DNA of 64,000 bases. Origin: an uncultured Erythrobacter sp. Lineage in GTDB: Bacteria; Pseudomonadota; Alphaproteobacteria; Sphingomonadales; Sphingomonadaceae. Below the pieces are notes generated by a model. That model had not been told where the DNA came from. It ran no database searches and saw nothing but the letters and a program-made list of their open reading frames with translations. Below are positions 52,449 to 61,672 of this stretch, piece after piece. The stretch covers positions 106,037 through 170,036 of the forward strand of contig CANMOQ010000001.1 in NCBI GenBank assembly GCA_947499505.1, given 5' to 3'. Positions within the stretch are counted from its first letter, which is position 1; each line of letters opens with the position of its first letter. A program made the translations under genes and the position numbers.

Positions 52449-52623
52449 GGCGACTGGCCGGGCGATCGTCCCAAGGCTGACTTTCAGGAGTGAACGCTAA
52501 ACTCACTTGAAGAGCGCTGACCAAACCGCCAAATGCGCCGCGAAGACACATCCGGCGCATCGTGCGCCAAGGCCGCGCCGCTGATGGCGACTGGCCGCTA
52601 TATTTGATTTATCGAGGCCCTAA

Positions 52624-53439
52624 TTGACCGAGCTCATTTTAGATCGCGATCAGTTCACCGAAAGCGGCGCGCTTTCCGTTGAGACCGTTACCTATGTCCA
52701 TCACTGGACAGACAGTCTGTTTACTTTGCGGATTACGCGGCCTGCGGCTTTCCGTTTTCGTTCGGGCGAGTTTATCATGATCGGCCTGCCGGGCGACAAC
52801 GGCAAACCGCTGCTGCGCGCCTACTCGATGGCCAGCCCGAGCTATGAGGAGGAGATCGAATTCCTCTCGATCAAAGTGCAAGACGGCCCGCTGACGTCTC
52901 GGCTTCAGCATATCAAGGTTGGCGATCCGATCTATCTCGGCAAGAAGCCAACCGGCACGCTGGTGACAGACGCTCTGCTGCCGGGCAAACGGCTGTTCAT
53001 GCTGTCGACCGGCACAGGCCTTGCGCCGTTTATGAGCCTCGCCCGTGATCCAGAGATCTACAATCTCTACGATGAGATTTTCATCGTTCATTCGGTGCGC
53101 CAAGTGAACGAGTTGGCCTATCGCGAATTGCTGGAAAGCCAGCTTGAAGGCGATCCTTTGCTCGAAGACGAAGACCGCAAGAGGTTCCATTATATCCCAA
53201 CGGTGACTCGTGAGGACTTCCACACGACCGGCCGGATCGGAACGCTGATTGACAGCGGCAAATTGTTTGAAAAGAGCAATGGTCCCAAGCATTTCGTGCC
53301 TGAGGAAGACCGCGTGATGCTGTGCGGCAGCATGGCGATGATCAAGGATCACGCGGCTGACCTGGAAGAGCGCGGCTTTACCGAAGGCAGCAATTCACAG
53401 CCAAACCAGTTTGTGATTGAACGCGCTTTTGTCGGCTAA
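52624..53439 (+). CDS. fpr: ferredoxin-NADP+ reductase
   Basis: A 271-residue FAD enzyme. The FAD motif LLRAYSMASPSYEEEIEF and the NADP-binding motif MLSTGTGLAPFMSLARD are clear; CGSMAMIKDHAADLEERGF follows, and the protein ends with the bacterial-type tail VIERAFVG. The start is TTG (52624), with the weak ribosome site CGAGG. The enzyme exchanges electrons between NADPH and ferredoxin or flavodoxin and could serve DPOR or COR electron supply, although it is not in the photosynthesis cluster. Confidence 0.93.
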   Translation: MTELILDRDQFTESGALSVETVTYVHHWTDSLFTLRITRPAAFRFRSGEFIMIGLPGDNGKPLLRAYSMASPSYEEEIEFLSIKVQDGPLTSRLQHIKVGDPIYLGKKPTGTLVTDALLPGKRLFMLSTGTGLAPFMSLARDPEIYNLYDEIFIVHSVRQVNELAYRELLESQLEGDPLLEDEDRKRFHYIPTVTREDFHTTGRIGTLIDSGKLFEKSNGPKHFVPEEDRVMLCGSMAMIKDHAADLEERGFTEGSNSQPNQFVIERAFVG

Positions 53440-53483
53440 TTTGAGGCTTCGCGCCGTATAGTCGCGCGTGTCAGGCCAGTTGA

Positions 53484-53996
53484 TCAGTCGGCAAGCAAAC
53501 TGCGATATTGACCGCCATAATACAGCAGCGGGTCATGCTCCGGCGTGAAGCGCACGCGCGTAATCTCCCCGATCAGGATCAGGTGATCGCCGCCATCATG
53601 CACCGCGTGCTTGCGGCATTCAAAATTGGCCAGCGCATCGTGGATGATCGGCACCCCGTGCTCGCAGGTGTCAAAGGTGATCTCGGAAAAGCGATCCGTC
53701 CCCTTGGTAGCAAACAGGGTGGATATGTGCCGCTGATCCGCGCGCAGGACATTGATCGCGAAATGATCGCTCGCCTCTAGCGCGCTGGTGGTCGACGCGC
53801 TGCGTGCTGGGCAAACCAGCAGCAAGGGCGGATCAAGGCTGACCGAGGTGAAGCTGTTGGCGGTGAGCCCCACAGGCTCTCCATTGTCGCCCAGCGACGT
53901 GACGACAGTGACGCCGGTTGCAAACGTGCCGAGCGCATCGCGCAAGATGCGTGGATCAGAGCCAGAGCGATATTCGGTGTGGGAGGGCGATTTCAT
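53484..53996 (-). CDS. flavin reductase-like FMN-binding protein
   Basis: A 170-residue split-barrel protein of the flavin reductase/DIM6-NTAB family. The signature RDALGTFATGVTVVTSLGDNGEP, GLTANSFTSVSLDPPLLLVC and the late DHLILIGEITRV are present. Such proteins supply reduced flavin to two-component monooxygenases; no partner oxygenase is seen nearby, so the physiological partner is unknown. It converges on the ferredoxin reductase gene. Confidence 0.9.
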   Translation of the reverse strand: MKSPSHTEYRSGSDPRILRDALGTFATGVTVVTSLGDNGEPVGLTANSFTSVSLDPPLLLVCPARSASTTSALEASDHFAINVLRADQRHISTLFATKGTDRFSEITFDTCEHGVPIIHDALANFECRKHAVHDGGDHLILIGEITRVRFTPEHDPLLYYGGQYRSLLAD

Positions 53997-54157
53997 GTGT
54001 CAGCGCATGTGTGTCCGCCCTACTCATTTTGCAAGCGCGCACTGGCATTCATGCGAATTTCGCAAGGCAATTATGGCTTTGCGGCCTTTACAAAACCCGT
54101 GCGTGCGGCATGAATTGCAACAAGAAACTTAAATGACGATTCAGAAGAGAAACACCA

Positions 54158-55300
54158 ATGCTCAATGTCGCCCACCGCACCGCCTATAACGAAGACCATG
54201 AAGCCTTCCGTGATACGGTTCGCAAGGTATTCGCTGAGCATATGGAGCCTTACCTCGACCAGCATGAGGAAGAGGGCGTTGTCCCTCGCTCTGCTTGGAA
54301 GGCGCTTGGGGAGGCGGGCTTGCTGTGTCCCACGGTTGCAGAGGAGCATGGCGGGCTGGGCCTTGATTTCGGGTTCAACTGTGTCCTCGCCGAAGAACTT
54401 AGCTACATGGGCTCGTCGGCTGGGTTCACGCTGCAAAACGACATCACCGTCAACTATTTCGAGCGCCTCGGGAGCGACGAGCAGAAGGCGCAATATCTGC
54501 CGGGCATGATCTCTGGCGATGTCATCACCGCTATTGCCATGACCGAGCCGGGCGCGGGCAGCGACCTTCAGGGGATCAAGACCACTGCGGTTGAGGATGG
54601 CAATCACCTCGTTATCAATGGCTCCAAGACCTATATCACCAATGGCCAGAACGCCGATGTTGTGATCGTGGTGGCCAAGACGGACCCGAGTGCAGGCGCG
54701 AGAGGAACCTCGCTGATCCTGGTTGATGCGGACACGCCAGGCTTTGAGCGCGGGCGCAATCTCGACAAGATCGGACAGCATTCTGCTGACACTTCCGAAC
54801 TGTTCTTCGCCGATGTGCGTGTGCCCAAAACTAACATTCTGGGCGGTGAAAATCGCGGATTTATCCATCTTATGGAAGAACTGCCGCAAGAGCGCCTTTC
54901 CATCGCCGTTTCCGCCATGGGCGGATCTCAGCGCGCGTTCGATGAGGCGGTGAACTTTACCAAGGACCGGAAAGCCTTTGGCTCCACCGTGTTCGAATTT
55001 CAAAACACCAAGTTCACGCTCGCGGACCTGCAGGCAAAGTTGCAAGTTGGCTGGGCGCATCTCGACTGGGCCATCGCCCGCCATTTGCGCGGCGAGCTGA
55101 CCACAGGAGAGGCCAGTGCTGCAAAGCTGTGGCACACTGAGATGCAATGGGAGATGGTCGATGCCGCGCTGCAACTGCATGGCGGGGCGGGATACATGAA
55201 CGAATATCCCATCGCCCGGCTTTGGCGCGACGCGCGCGTGCAGCGCATCTATGGCGGCACCAGCGAGATCATGAAGGAAGTTGTGAGCCGCGAAATTTAA
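54158..55300 (+). CDS. acyl-CoA dehydrogenase, long-chain (LCAD-like)
   Basis: A 380-residue FAD-dependent dehydrogenase of fatty-acid beta-oxidation. FAD/substrate signatures AIAMTEPGAGSDLQGIKTTA and LHGGAGYMNEYPIARLWRDAR are present. The C-terminus reads RIYGGTSEIMKEVVSREI, with Gly where medium-chain enzymes carry the catalytic Glu; as in LCAD and isovaleryl-CoA dehydrogenases the base is probably the Glu in AFDEAVNFTKDRKAFG. It precedes an SDR gene by 13 bp, so the pair is likely co-transcribed. Confidence 0.93.
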   Translation: MLNVAHRTAYNEDHEAFRDTVRKVFAEHMEPYLDQHEEEGVVPRSAWKALGEAGLLCPTVAEEHGGLGLDFGFNCVLAEELSYMGSSAGFTLQNDITVNYFERLGSDEQKAQYLPGMISGDVITAIAMTEPGAGSDLQGIKTTAVEDGNHLVINGSKTYITNGQNADVVIVVAKTDPSAGARGTSLILVDADTPGFERGRNLDKIGQHSADTSELFFADVRVPKTNILGGENRGFIHLMEELPQERLSIAVSAMGGSQRAFDEAVNFTKDRKAFGSTVFEFQNTKFTLADLQAKLQVGWAHLDWAIARHLRGELTTGEASAAKLWHTEMQWEMVDAALQLHGGAGYMNEYPIARLWRDARVQRIYGGTSEIMKEVVSREI

Positions 55301-55313
55301 GGAGCGCCTGACC

Positions 55314-56054
55314 ATGACTGACCCACTCGACTTTACTGGCAAACGTGTCCTCGTGGTCGGCGGATCAGGCGGGATCGGCAATGGGATTGCGCAAGGCTTT
55401 CGAGCACGCGGGGCCGAGGTGCATGTCACCGGAACGCGGCCTGATGCGGGCGATTACCTTGAGGCTGAGGACAGTGATTTCACGGGCCTTACCTACCATC
55501 AGCTTGATGTGACGGACCGCGCGGCTGTTGATGCTTTGCCAGATGCGATGCTGGAGCCTGATGTGCTGATCCAGTGCCAAGGACTAGTGCGTTATGGGCG
55601 CGAGGAGTTTGGCCAAAAGGGTTGGGATGAAGTCGTCGATGTGAACCTCAATTCGGTGATGGAAGTGGCGCGCGCTTTCCACTCCGGTTTGGCTGATACA
55701 GGCGGCACGATGATCGTGATCTCGTCTATTGCGGCGTTTAATGCAGTGATCGGCAACCCAGCCTATGCAGCGTCCAAAGCGGGTGCGGCGAGCCTTGTGA
55801 AAACACTTGGCGCGGCATGGGCGCGCGATGACATCCGGGTAAACGGCATCGCGCCCGGCCTAGTCCCGACTAAAATGACGTCGGTAATGACCGAGCATCC
55901 TGAGCGGTTGGAAGCCATGGTCAGCGGTATTCCGATGCGGCGAACGGGCACGCCAGAGGAGATGGCGGGCGCTGCGTTGTTCCTAGCCTCTTCCTTGTCG
56001 AGCTACATGACCGGCCAGACTTTGGTCGTAGATGGCGGGATGACTTTGACCTGA
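55314..56054 (+). CDS. short-chain dehydrogenase/reductase
   Basis: A 246-residue classical SDR with the nucleotide motif VLVVGGSGGIGNGIAQGF, the catalytic Ser in VISSIAAFN and the YxxxK motif in GNPAYAASKAGAAS. The C-terminal SSYMTGQTLVVDGGMTL is usual. TAAGGAG precedes the ATG. Pairing with an acyl-CoA dehydrogenase suggests a lipid or acyl-CoA-related oxidoreductase; the exact substrate is not predictable. Confidence 0.93.
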   Translation: MTDPLDFTGKRVLVVGGSGGIGNGIAQGFRARGAEVHVTGTRPDAGDYLEAEDSDFTGLTYHQLDVTDRAAVDALPDAMLEPDVLIQCQGLVRYGREEFGQKGWDEVVDVNLNSVMEVARAFHSGLADTGGTMIVISSIAAFNAVIGNPAYAASKAGAASLVKTLGAAWARDDIRVNGIAPGLVPTKMTSVMTEHPERLEAMVSGIPMRRTGTPEEMAGAALFLASSLSSYMTGQTLVVDGGMTLT

Positions 56055-56120
56055 CTTTTTGCAAGTTTATGCAGTATTAAGCGCCCTCTAATTCTCCGAA
56101 TATGACAAGATCGCTGTAGC

Positions 56121-56149
56121 GGTCAAAAACACGTCATGAATGCGTCATA
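56121..56149 (+). promoter_or_regulatory. three GTCA repeats at 11-bp spacing (Pho-box-like)
   Basis: GTCA occurs at 56122, 56133 and 56144, exactly 11 bp apart; the last two are CGTCATG-AATG-CGTCATA, the 7-4-7 layout of PhoB boxes (CTGTCAT-N4-CTGTCAY). The element ends 35 bp before the GTG of the response regulator gene. It may bind PhoB or the encoded OmpR-type regulator itself. Confidence 0.55.
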
Positions 56150-56184
56150 AGTCGCCGCCATCCCATGCTTTCATGTGAAGCGGG

Positions 56185-56865
56185 GTGGTCGTGGACGTCA
56201 TCAACATTTTTCTGACCAGCGATCTGGCTGAAAACCAGGACGACTTTGTCTACGGTGACCGCCAGTTCACCTTTGATCGGCTCTATTCCGATGGTCCGCG
56301 CCGACTTGTCGAAGGGCCGATGTGGGCCTTTGTCGACTGGGTGATGGACGATCTCGCAGGCCTTGAGATGTGCCGCCGATTGCGCGCCGATCCGCGCACG
56401 AAAGAGGCGCATGTGACCATGGTGCTTGAGCAGGACGATCATGATGATCGCCGCCGCGCCTTAAAGGCCGGGGCACATGACTATATGGTCGGGCCGATTG
56501 ATCGCACAAAGGTGCTCGACCGGGTGCTGGCACTGCAGTCGCGCCCCAATGATCGGCACGCGAGCCGGCTGTTCGAGGTCGGCGACCTGTCGATTGATAT
56601 GGCGGCCTTGCAAGCGCGCTGGCACGGGGAGGTCATCTCCCTGCGCCCCAATGAATTTCGGCTGCTGCGCTTTCTGGCTGAGAACCCCAATCGCGTGCTC
56701 ACCCGTGATGATCTGATCAATGGTCTGGGTAAGCGCGAGCCGCCCATTGATGAGCGCACGGTTGATGTCTGGATTGGCCGGCTGCGGCGCGCGATTAAGC
56801 AGGCTGGCGGCGGTAATCCGCTGCGCACAGTGCGCTCGCGCGGATATGTCTTCGATCTGCCCTGA
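56185..56865 (+). CDS. OmpR/PhoB-family regulator with degenerate receiver
   Basis: A 226-residue protein starting at GTG. The C-terminal half (about 130-226) is a good winged helix: LRPNEFRLLRFLAENPNRVL, then DERTVDVWIGRLRRAIKQAG and RTVRSRGYVF. The N-terminal receiver keeps the phospho-acceptor position (Asp51 in FVDWVMDDLAG), but the acidic pair near the N-terminus is missing, the Thr/Ser switch is Glu82 and the conserved Lys is Gly103 (VGP for VKP). Phosphorylation control is therefore doubtful. There is no kinase gene nearby; it is convergent with the TonB receptor gene. Confidence 0.88.
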   Translation: MVVDVINIFLTSDLAENQDDFVYGDRQFTFDRLYSDGPRRLVEGPMWAFVDWVMDDLAGLEMCRRLRADPRTKEAHVTMVLEQDDHDDRRRALKAGAHDYMVGPIDRTKVLDRVLALQSRPNDRHASRLFEVGDLSIDMAALQARWHGEVISLRPNEFRLLRFLAENPNRVLTRDDLINGLGKREPPIDERTVDVWIGRLRRAIKQAGGGNPLRTVRSRGYVFDLP

Positions 56866-56896
56866 TCGCCTACTGCCCCTACAAAACCTGATAAAA

Positions 56897-56928
56897 AAAG
56901 GCCGCTCTGGTTTCCCAAAGCGGCCTCA
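56897..56928. terminator. intrinsic terminator between regulator and TonB receptor
   Basis: AGGCCGCT (56899-56906) pairs with AGCGGCCT (56919-56926); seven A precede it, which become a U-tract for the leftward TonB receptor transcript. It may also halt the regulator transcript. Confidence 0.75.
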
Positions 56929-56970
56929 CAAGTAACTGAGCGATCCGGGGAGAGGTGGTGCGCTCAGCGC

Positions 56971-59670
56971 TTAGAATTCGGTCTTGATCCCAATTGAGAA
57001 CGAGGTGCCGACATCATAGCTGTTGATGTCGATTCGGTTGTTCGAGTTTTCCTGAAACTCCAGATTGTCGCGGCCAAAGATGTTGCGCACCTCCAGCTCC
57101 AGCTCGAACGGCTGGCCGAACATGCCGACCTCAGAGCGCGCGACGATATCGACCGTCAGACCGGGATCCTCGACAATATCAGGGCGCTGGAACCCGCGTG
57201 TCGTAACCCGCTCGCTGGCGTAGTTGAGCAGGACGGTGAACTGCTGAACTTTCTCTGTGTCCTCAATGCCGATCGAAAAGTTGGCGATGTGATCAGATTG
57301 TCCGACCAGCGGATCACCATCATCGAACAGGAGCGATGCGTTAGTTTCGCCGCCCGGAGGCACGAAGGTGACGTCGCTCGGATCAACCGAGATTTGCGAC
57401 TGGGTGTAGGTGTAGTTCGCAAGAAACAGCAATTGCTTGGTTTCAAAGAAGCTGCCGCCCCAATTGTAGAGGTCGATTCCGTAGACCAGATCGATCTCTG
57501 CGCCGTAAAGCTCTGCCTTGGGCGCGTTGGCAAAGCTGGTCACCAAGTCGCCAGCGGTTGAGAAAATGAAGGCCTCAATCGGGTTGTCGATTTCCTTGTA
57601 GAAGCCCGCGATGCTGACCCGGTCAGAGCCGCTGATATAATATTCCGCGCGCGCCTCAAGATTGAACAGCTCGCTGTCGGTCAGGAATGGGTTGCCGCGA
57701 AATTCGCGGTTTGATTCCGGATCGAAATAGGTCTGCTCCACGAGTTCGCGGAACTGCGGCCGGGCAATGGTTTTGGAGGCCGCGAGGCGCAGCTGTAGAT
57801 CCTCGATCGGTTCCCAAGTGATCGTGGTGGCTGGCAGGAAGTAATCCTCCGCCAGATTGGTCGGTGTCGCGCCGACGATAGGCGTGGTGAAGATGGTCTG
57901 ATCAAGCGCGACCGTTTGCGTTGCGTCCTCATAACGAACGCCAAATTCCATCGTCAGTGTGTCGGTCGGCAGATAGCGGACGATGCCGTACCCGGCCTGC
58001 GTTTCGAGCGCGGCGTCAAAGACCGGAAACGGACTGGTCTCGTCGAGACGGACGTTGAAGCCTGCGAGTGTCGCTCCGTTGATGAGATCACCCGGACGGC
58101 GCAGGCCGAGGATCGGGACCAGGCTGTCATCCAGCACATCGCCTTCGATCAGCGGGCTAAACTCGCGGCTTGAGGAGCGGCGGCCGGTGTCGCTGTAGGC
58201 GTATCCTGCCGTCAGCTCGAGCGTATCGGTAACCTCGTAAGAAACGTCGATACTGCCAAACAGCAGCTCTTCCTGCAGATCATCGAAGGCGATGGTCGTC
58301 AGGCCCGTGTCGGACAAGCGGTTGAGATAGGCCACGAAGAACTCGCCAAGCGGATCCTCGGCAAAATTGGTTCGGGTGTAGCGGACATTGGCGTTGAACG
58401 GCGCCTCGCGGTCGGTGCGGGCATAGCCAGCGCGCACATCGAAGTCGAAGCGATCAAAATCAAACTCGCCGACAAATTGCGTGTCGATCAGCTGCCGTTC
58501 AAACCAAGCGGTTTGCTGATTGGCGAAGTCGAACCCGTTTTCGCCAAAAATGAAGTTTGTGCCTTGCTCAAGCCGCGCGGTTTTCAGCGTGTCGCGAATG
58601 TAGAGGTTGGTCCAACGCAGGGTGTGCGGGCCAAGGTCGAGGCCGAAGCTGAGCAGGCCGTTCACCAGCACATTGTTGTCGGTGATGAAGGTGGTGAAAT
58701 CTTCAGTGACCGTGGCCAGATCGGGGGTTGCAAACTGGCTGCGCACATTGCGATTGCGCCAATTGTTCTTGATCGACGCGGTGGCGATGATGCCGAGATA
58801 ATTGTCGCCGCCCAGTTCAATCGAGGTGCCGCCCGTTATCGATGCGGAAAAGTTCGCTGGCAGAGTATCGCTGCGTTGCAGTGTGACGAGATTGGTCGGC
58901 AGGATTTGCCCCGCGACCCCTTCTTGCACCTCAATCGAGGTGTCTTCGATCCGGTCTCCGCTGGCGAAGAACGCAGCAAGATTGGATGGGATATCGCGGT
59001 TGCCATTGTCGAAACCGAACGGGTCGAGATCAGAACCAAAGTAGGTAAGCCCATCCTGAAAAGTGGTTTCAGTGTCGCCGCCCGTGCTGAAACTGAAGCT
59101 GAGAAAATCCTCCGCCGGTACAGCTCGCGTGGTGAGGTTGATCACACCGCCGCCAAATTCGCCGGGGAAGTTCGCCGAATAGGTTTTCTGCACCAGAGAG
59201 GACGCGACCACGCTGGTCGGGAAGATATCAAGCGGGACAACGCGGCTGAGCGGTTCTGGGCTTGGCAGCGGCAAGCCATTGAGCAGCGCTAGCGAATAGC
59301 GGTCGCCCAAACCGCGCACAAACACGCGGCCATCGCCGACCAGCGACAGGCCAGTCACACGGCCCAGCGCGCCAGCAATATCGCTCTCGCCCGTGCGGGC
59401 GATATCTTCTTCTGACAACACGCTCAGCACTTGGGTGGAGGCGCGCTGCGGATCGCGGTTGCGGCGGCCGGTGACAATAATTCCGCCGCCCGGCACGGAG
59501 ACATCCGGCTGCTGCTCTTGCGCCTCTTGTTCTTCTTCGCTCTCGACTATCTCGTCAGCCGATTCTTCCGTTACCGGAGGCTGCTCAGCCTCCTGCGCAG
59601 CGGCGAAGGCTGGAAACGTCAGCGCGGTGGTGAAGAGCAGCGTGCCGGCGAGGCGCTTGCCAATTGGCAT
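56971..59670 (-). CDS. TonB-dependent outer-membrane receptor
   Basis: An 899-residue receptor. The start at 59670 (MPIGKRLAGTLLFTTAL) is chosen because AGGGGG lies 8 bp upstream and a signal peptide begins there. An acidic, Glu/Gln-rich stretch (about residues 30-60) precedes the plug (IIVTGRRNRDPQRASTQVLS, GDGRVFVRGLGDRYSLALLN), and the protein ends in the barrel with the terminal aromatic (GIKTEF). The downstream-most gene of a unit headed by a lipoprotein, it was probably co-transcribed with it. The substrate is unknown; Pho-box-like repeats suggest a phosphate-linked nutrient. Confidence 0.93.
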   Translation of the reverse strand: MPIGKRLAGTLLFTTALTFPAFAAAQEAEQPPVTEESADEIVESEEEQEAQEQQPDVSVPGGGIIVTGRRNRDPQRASTQVLSVLSEEDIARTGESDIAGALGRVTGLSLVGDGRVFVRGLGDRYSLALLNGLPLPSPEPLSRVVPLDIFPTSVVASSLVQKTYSANFPGEFGGGVINLTTRAVPAEDFLSFSFSTGGDTETTFQDGLTYFGSDLDPFGFDNGNRDIPSNLAAFFASGDRIEDTSIEVQEGVAGQILPTNLVTLQRSDTLPANFSASITGGTSIELGGDNYLGIIATASIKNNWRNRNVRSQFATPDLATVTEDFTTFITDNNVLVNGLLSFGLDLGPHTLRWTNLYIRDTLKTARLEQGTNFIFGENGFDFANQQTAWFERQLIDTQFVGEFDFDRFDFDVRAGYARTDREAPFNANVRYTRTNFAEDPLGEFFVAYLNRLSDTGLTTIAFDDLQEELLFGSIDVSYEVTDTLELTAGYAYSDTGRRSSSREFSPLIEGDVLDDSLVPILGLRRPGDLINGATLAGFNVRLDETSPFPVFDAALETQAGYGIVRYLPTDTLTMEFGVRYEDATQTVALDQTIFTTPIVGATPTNLAEDYFLPATTITWEPIEDLQLRLAASKTIARPQFRELVEQTYFDPESNREFRGNPFLTDSELFNLEARAEYYISGSDRVSIAGFYKEIDNPIEAFIFSTAGDLVTSFANAPKAELYGAEIDLVYGIDLYNWGGSFFETKQLLFLANYTYTQSQISVDPSDVTFVPPGGETNASLLFDDGDPLVGQSDHIANFSIGIEDTEKVQQFTVLLNYASERVTTRGFQRPDIVEDPGLTVDIVARSEVGMFGQPFELELEVRNIFGRDNLEFQENSNNRIDINSYDVGTSFSIGIKTEF

Positions 59671-59805
59671 GATAGAAGACCCCCTCATGAAATCAGGTCT
59701 GAAACTGTGATGAGCCGGCGGTTCGGCTCGTAGATTGTGAGAAGGGAGACGCCGGAGATTCTGGCCAGATCACAGCGCCTCCCCTTTCCCATTTTAGGCG
59801 TCCGA

Positions 59806-61356
59806 TCAGTAGACCGGCAGCGAGGTGCAAGACCCTGTGGTGCTGCCGAAATCGAGCGTGCCGGAATTGCAGGTCCAATTGCCGAAGCGGGTGTCCGCAG
59901 CATCCGGAACCGCGCCGACGAATGTCTCCGCGCTAAAGAAGCTGGAGAGGGCAGTGGGATCAAACGCCGCGATACCAGTTTCGTTGACGCCGTTGACGAT
60001 CCCAGTAAGCGAGATTGTGAAGGCGAGATTGTTGTTGGTGCCGCCATCGACCAATGCCTGAACCTCAGCATCGCTCACGCCAGAATCGCCGCGGACTGGG
60101 CGCGCTGCATCGCAATCACCAACCACCGAGTTAAAGCTTGGCGGGACATCGCGGGTGAAGGTCTCGTCGATGCGCAGACAAGTTTCGTCATTGGTGTCGA
60201 TCACGCCATTGGCGAGATTGAGCGCCGCGCCGCCGCGTGCGCGGATCGCCTGCGAGTTGGAGCCAGAACGTTCGAGGAAGGTGAAGTTTGCCACCTGAAG
60301 CACGGTGCGCGGACGGGCGTTGACGGAGAAGTCCGCGTCAGGCGAGTCGAGCTCGATGAGGCTGTCCCCGCCGGATGTCCGCTGAGCGACGACAACGAAC
60401 TGAAGATTGGCCTGAGCGCCGGTGTCGACGTCGATCGAGTCGTCATCCGCGCCAACGGCAACGACGTTGGTCATGTTTACCGCGCCGCCGAAGAATTCCA
60501 TGCCGTCGTCCGAGCTGTTGAACGACATGAAGTTGGCGAGCGTCGTGCCGCTGCCAATGCCGCCCGTGGTGAGCGATTGCAGCTCATCACCTGGCGCAAG
60601 GCTGAAGCCGGAGAAGCGGATTTGATTGTAGTTCATCTCGCCCGAGCTGTCAGCACTATCGCCGCCGCCAAAGTTGGTGGCCACCGTCGTGCCTTCGAGC
60701 GATTGCTCGCAGGTCGGATTGGCGTTCGGGTTGGCGTCGGTGTTGAACACGCCGGTTGCGCAGTCAGAGACTGGCGCGCGGCCGAGCAGAACAATGCCGC
60801 CCCATTGGCCGGTTGAGTTGTCATCGCTGAGGCCAAGCACATTGTCGCGGCTGGTCCAGACAATCGGACGCTCAGCGGTTCCAACCGAGTTTAGAGCGTT
60901 GCCGCGGTTGACGACGAGGAACGAACGGCCGGTTGAGCCGAAGACGATAACGCCGTCAGCAACCGTCAGCGTTACATCTGTGCCGGTGCTCGAAAAGCCT
61001 TGGTCCGTACCGACATCAACGCGGCCGGGCAGGGCATAAAGCAGGCCGTCGACAAACGGCAGTGTGTCATTGGCGTCGATCAGCGCAGGAAGTTCACACA
61101 CGCGGTATTCGCCAGTTGGGCCCGTGATCGTGCCAGCATCGGTAAGCCCACCGGTTGAATTGATCGTTGGGCAACCAGCCGCAGGGGTAACCGTTCCGCC
61201 GCCGGCTGGCGGTGCGGTGGTCGGCGTAGGGGTAGGAGCGGGATTATTGATGATGATGTCGCCCGAGGTGCCGGGGGAGACAATTTCGTCGCCACCGCAG
61301 GCAGCCAATGCAGCGAGGCTGCAACCAAGAACGAGAGTACGAGACATGTTTTTCAC
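59806..61356 (-). CDS. putative surface lipoprotein paired with TonB receptor
   Basis: A 516-residue lipoprotein with a lipobox in SLAALAACGG (Cys about 20), a Pro/Thr-rich linker (NNPAPTPTPTTAPPAGG) and a long beta-rich domain with repeating short strands such as GIVLLGRAPV, ANFMSFNSSDDGMEFFGGAV and ANLQFVVVAQRTSGGDS, suggestive of a right-handed parallel beta-helix. Six or more cysteines occur in likely pairs. The start is GTG (61356), with AAGGGGA at 9 bp; an ATG at 61347 is the alternative. It lies 135 bp upstream of the receptor on the same strand. Pairing of a lipoprotein with a TonB receptor recalls SusD/SusC but no SusD fold is recognisable. Confidence 0.85.
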   Translation of the reverse strand: MKNMSRTLVLGCSLAALAACGGDEIVSPGTSGDIIINNPAPTPTPTTAPPAGGGTVTPAAGCPTINSTGGLTDAGTITGPTGEYRVCELPALIDANDTLPFVDGLLYALPGRVDVGTDQGFSSTGTDVTLTVADGVIVFGSTGRSFLVVNRGNALNSVGTAERPIVWTSRDNVLGLSDDNSTGQWGGIVLLGRAPVSDCATGVFNTDANPNANPTCEQSLEGTTVATNFGGGDSADSSGEMNYNQIRFSGFSLAPGDELQSLTTGGIGSGTTLANFMSFNSSDDGMEFFGGAVNMTNVVAVGADDDSIDVDTGAQANLQFVVVAQRTSGGDSLIELDSPDADFSVNARPRTVLQVANFTFLERSGSNSQAIRARGGAALNLANGVIDTNDETCLRIDETFTRDVPPSFNSVVGDCDAARPVRGDSGVSDAEVQALVDGGTNNNLAFTISLTGIVNGVNETGIAAFDPTALSSFFSAETFVGAVPDAADTRFGNWTCNSGTLDFGSTTGSCTSLPVY

Positions 61357-61672
61357 AGCGAGCGGTCCCCTTAAAAACCGAAGAATCGATAGAGCGCGAA
61401 TTTCGCGTTCGGGGAGTCCGCTAGGCAGCGAGCATGACGGAATTGCTTCGAATATGACGGTTCGGTTTCTTTGACCGAACTATGACAAAACAAAGATATT
61501 TATGTCCGTTTTGACAGATTTTGCATCACGTTGAAGTGAGAAAAAATGGCAAAAATATCATTTAAAAACAGATCAAAAGAGAATCGCGTTACAGAAAAAT
61601 GACAATATGACATTTTTATTGCAGTTTGCGGTTCGGCGGCGCATCTTTTGATTATTCAAGAAGGAGAGAGCC
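61357..61672. promoter_or_regulatory. divergent regulatory region with Pho-box-like elements
   Basis: This AT-rich 316-bp gap separates the leftward lipoprotein gene from the rightward TPR gene. No coding frame is convincing. It is full of TGAC/GTCA elements: one pair at 61471-61488 reads TTGTCAT-AGTT-CGGTCAA on the minus strand (11-bp spacing), another at 61587-61606 reads TTGTCAT-TTTT-CTGTAAC (11-bp spacing), and further TGAC copies are at 61435, 61455, 61512 and 61608 with other spacings. These match the 7-4-7 Pho-box layout. Confidence 0.5.

Noticed and set aside
61435..61458. TGACGG pair upstream of the lipoprotein gene as part of a Pho box
   Set aside because: The spacing is 20 bp, not a multiple of 11, so it was not counted as a Pho-type pair.
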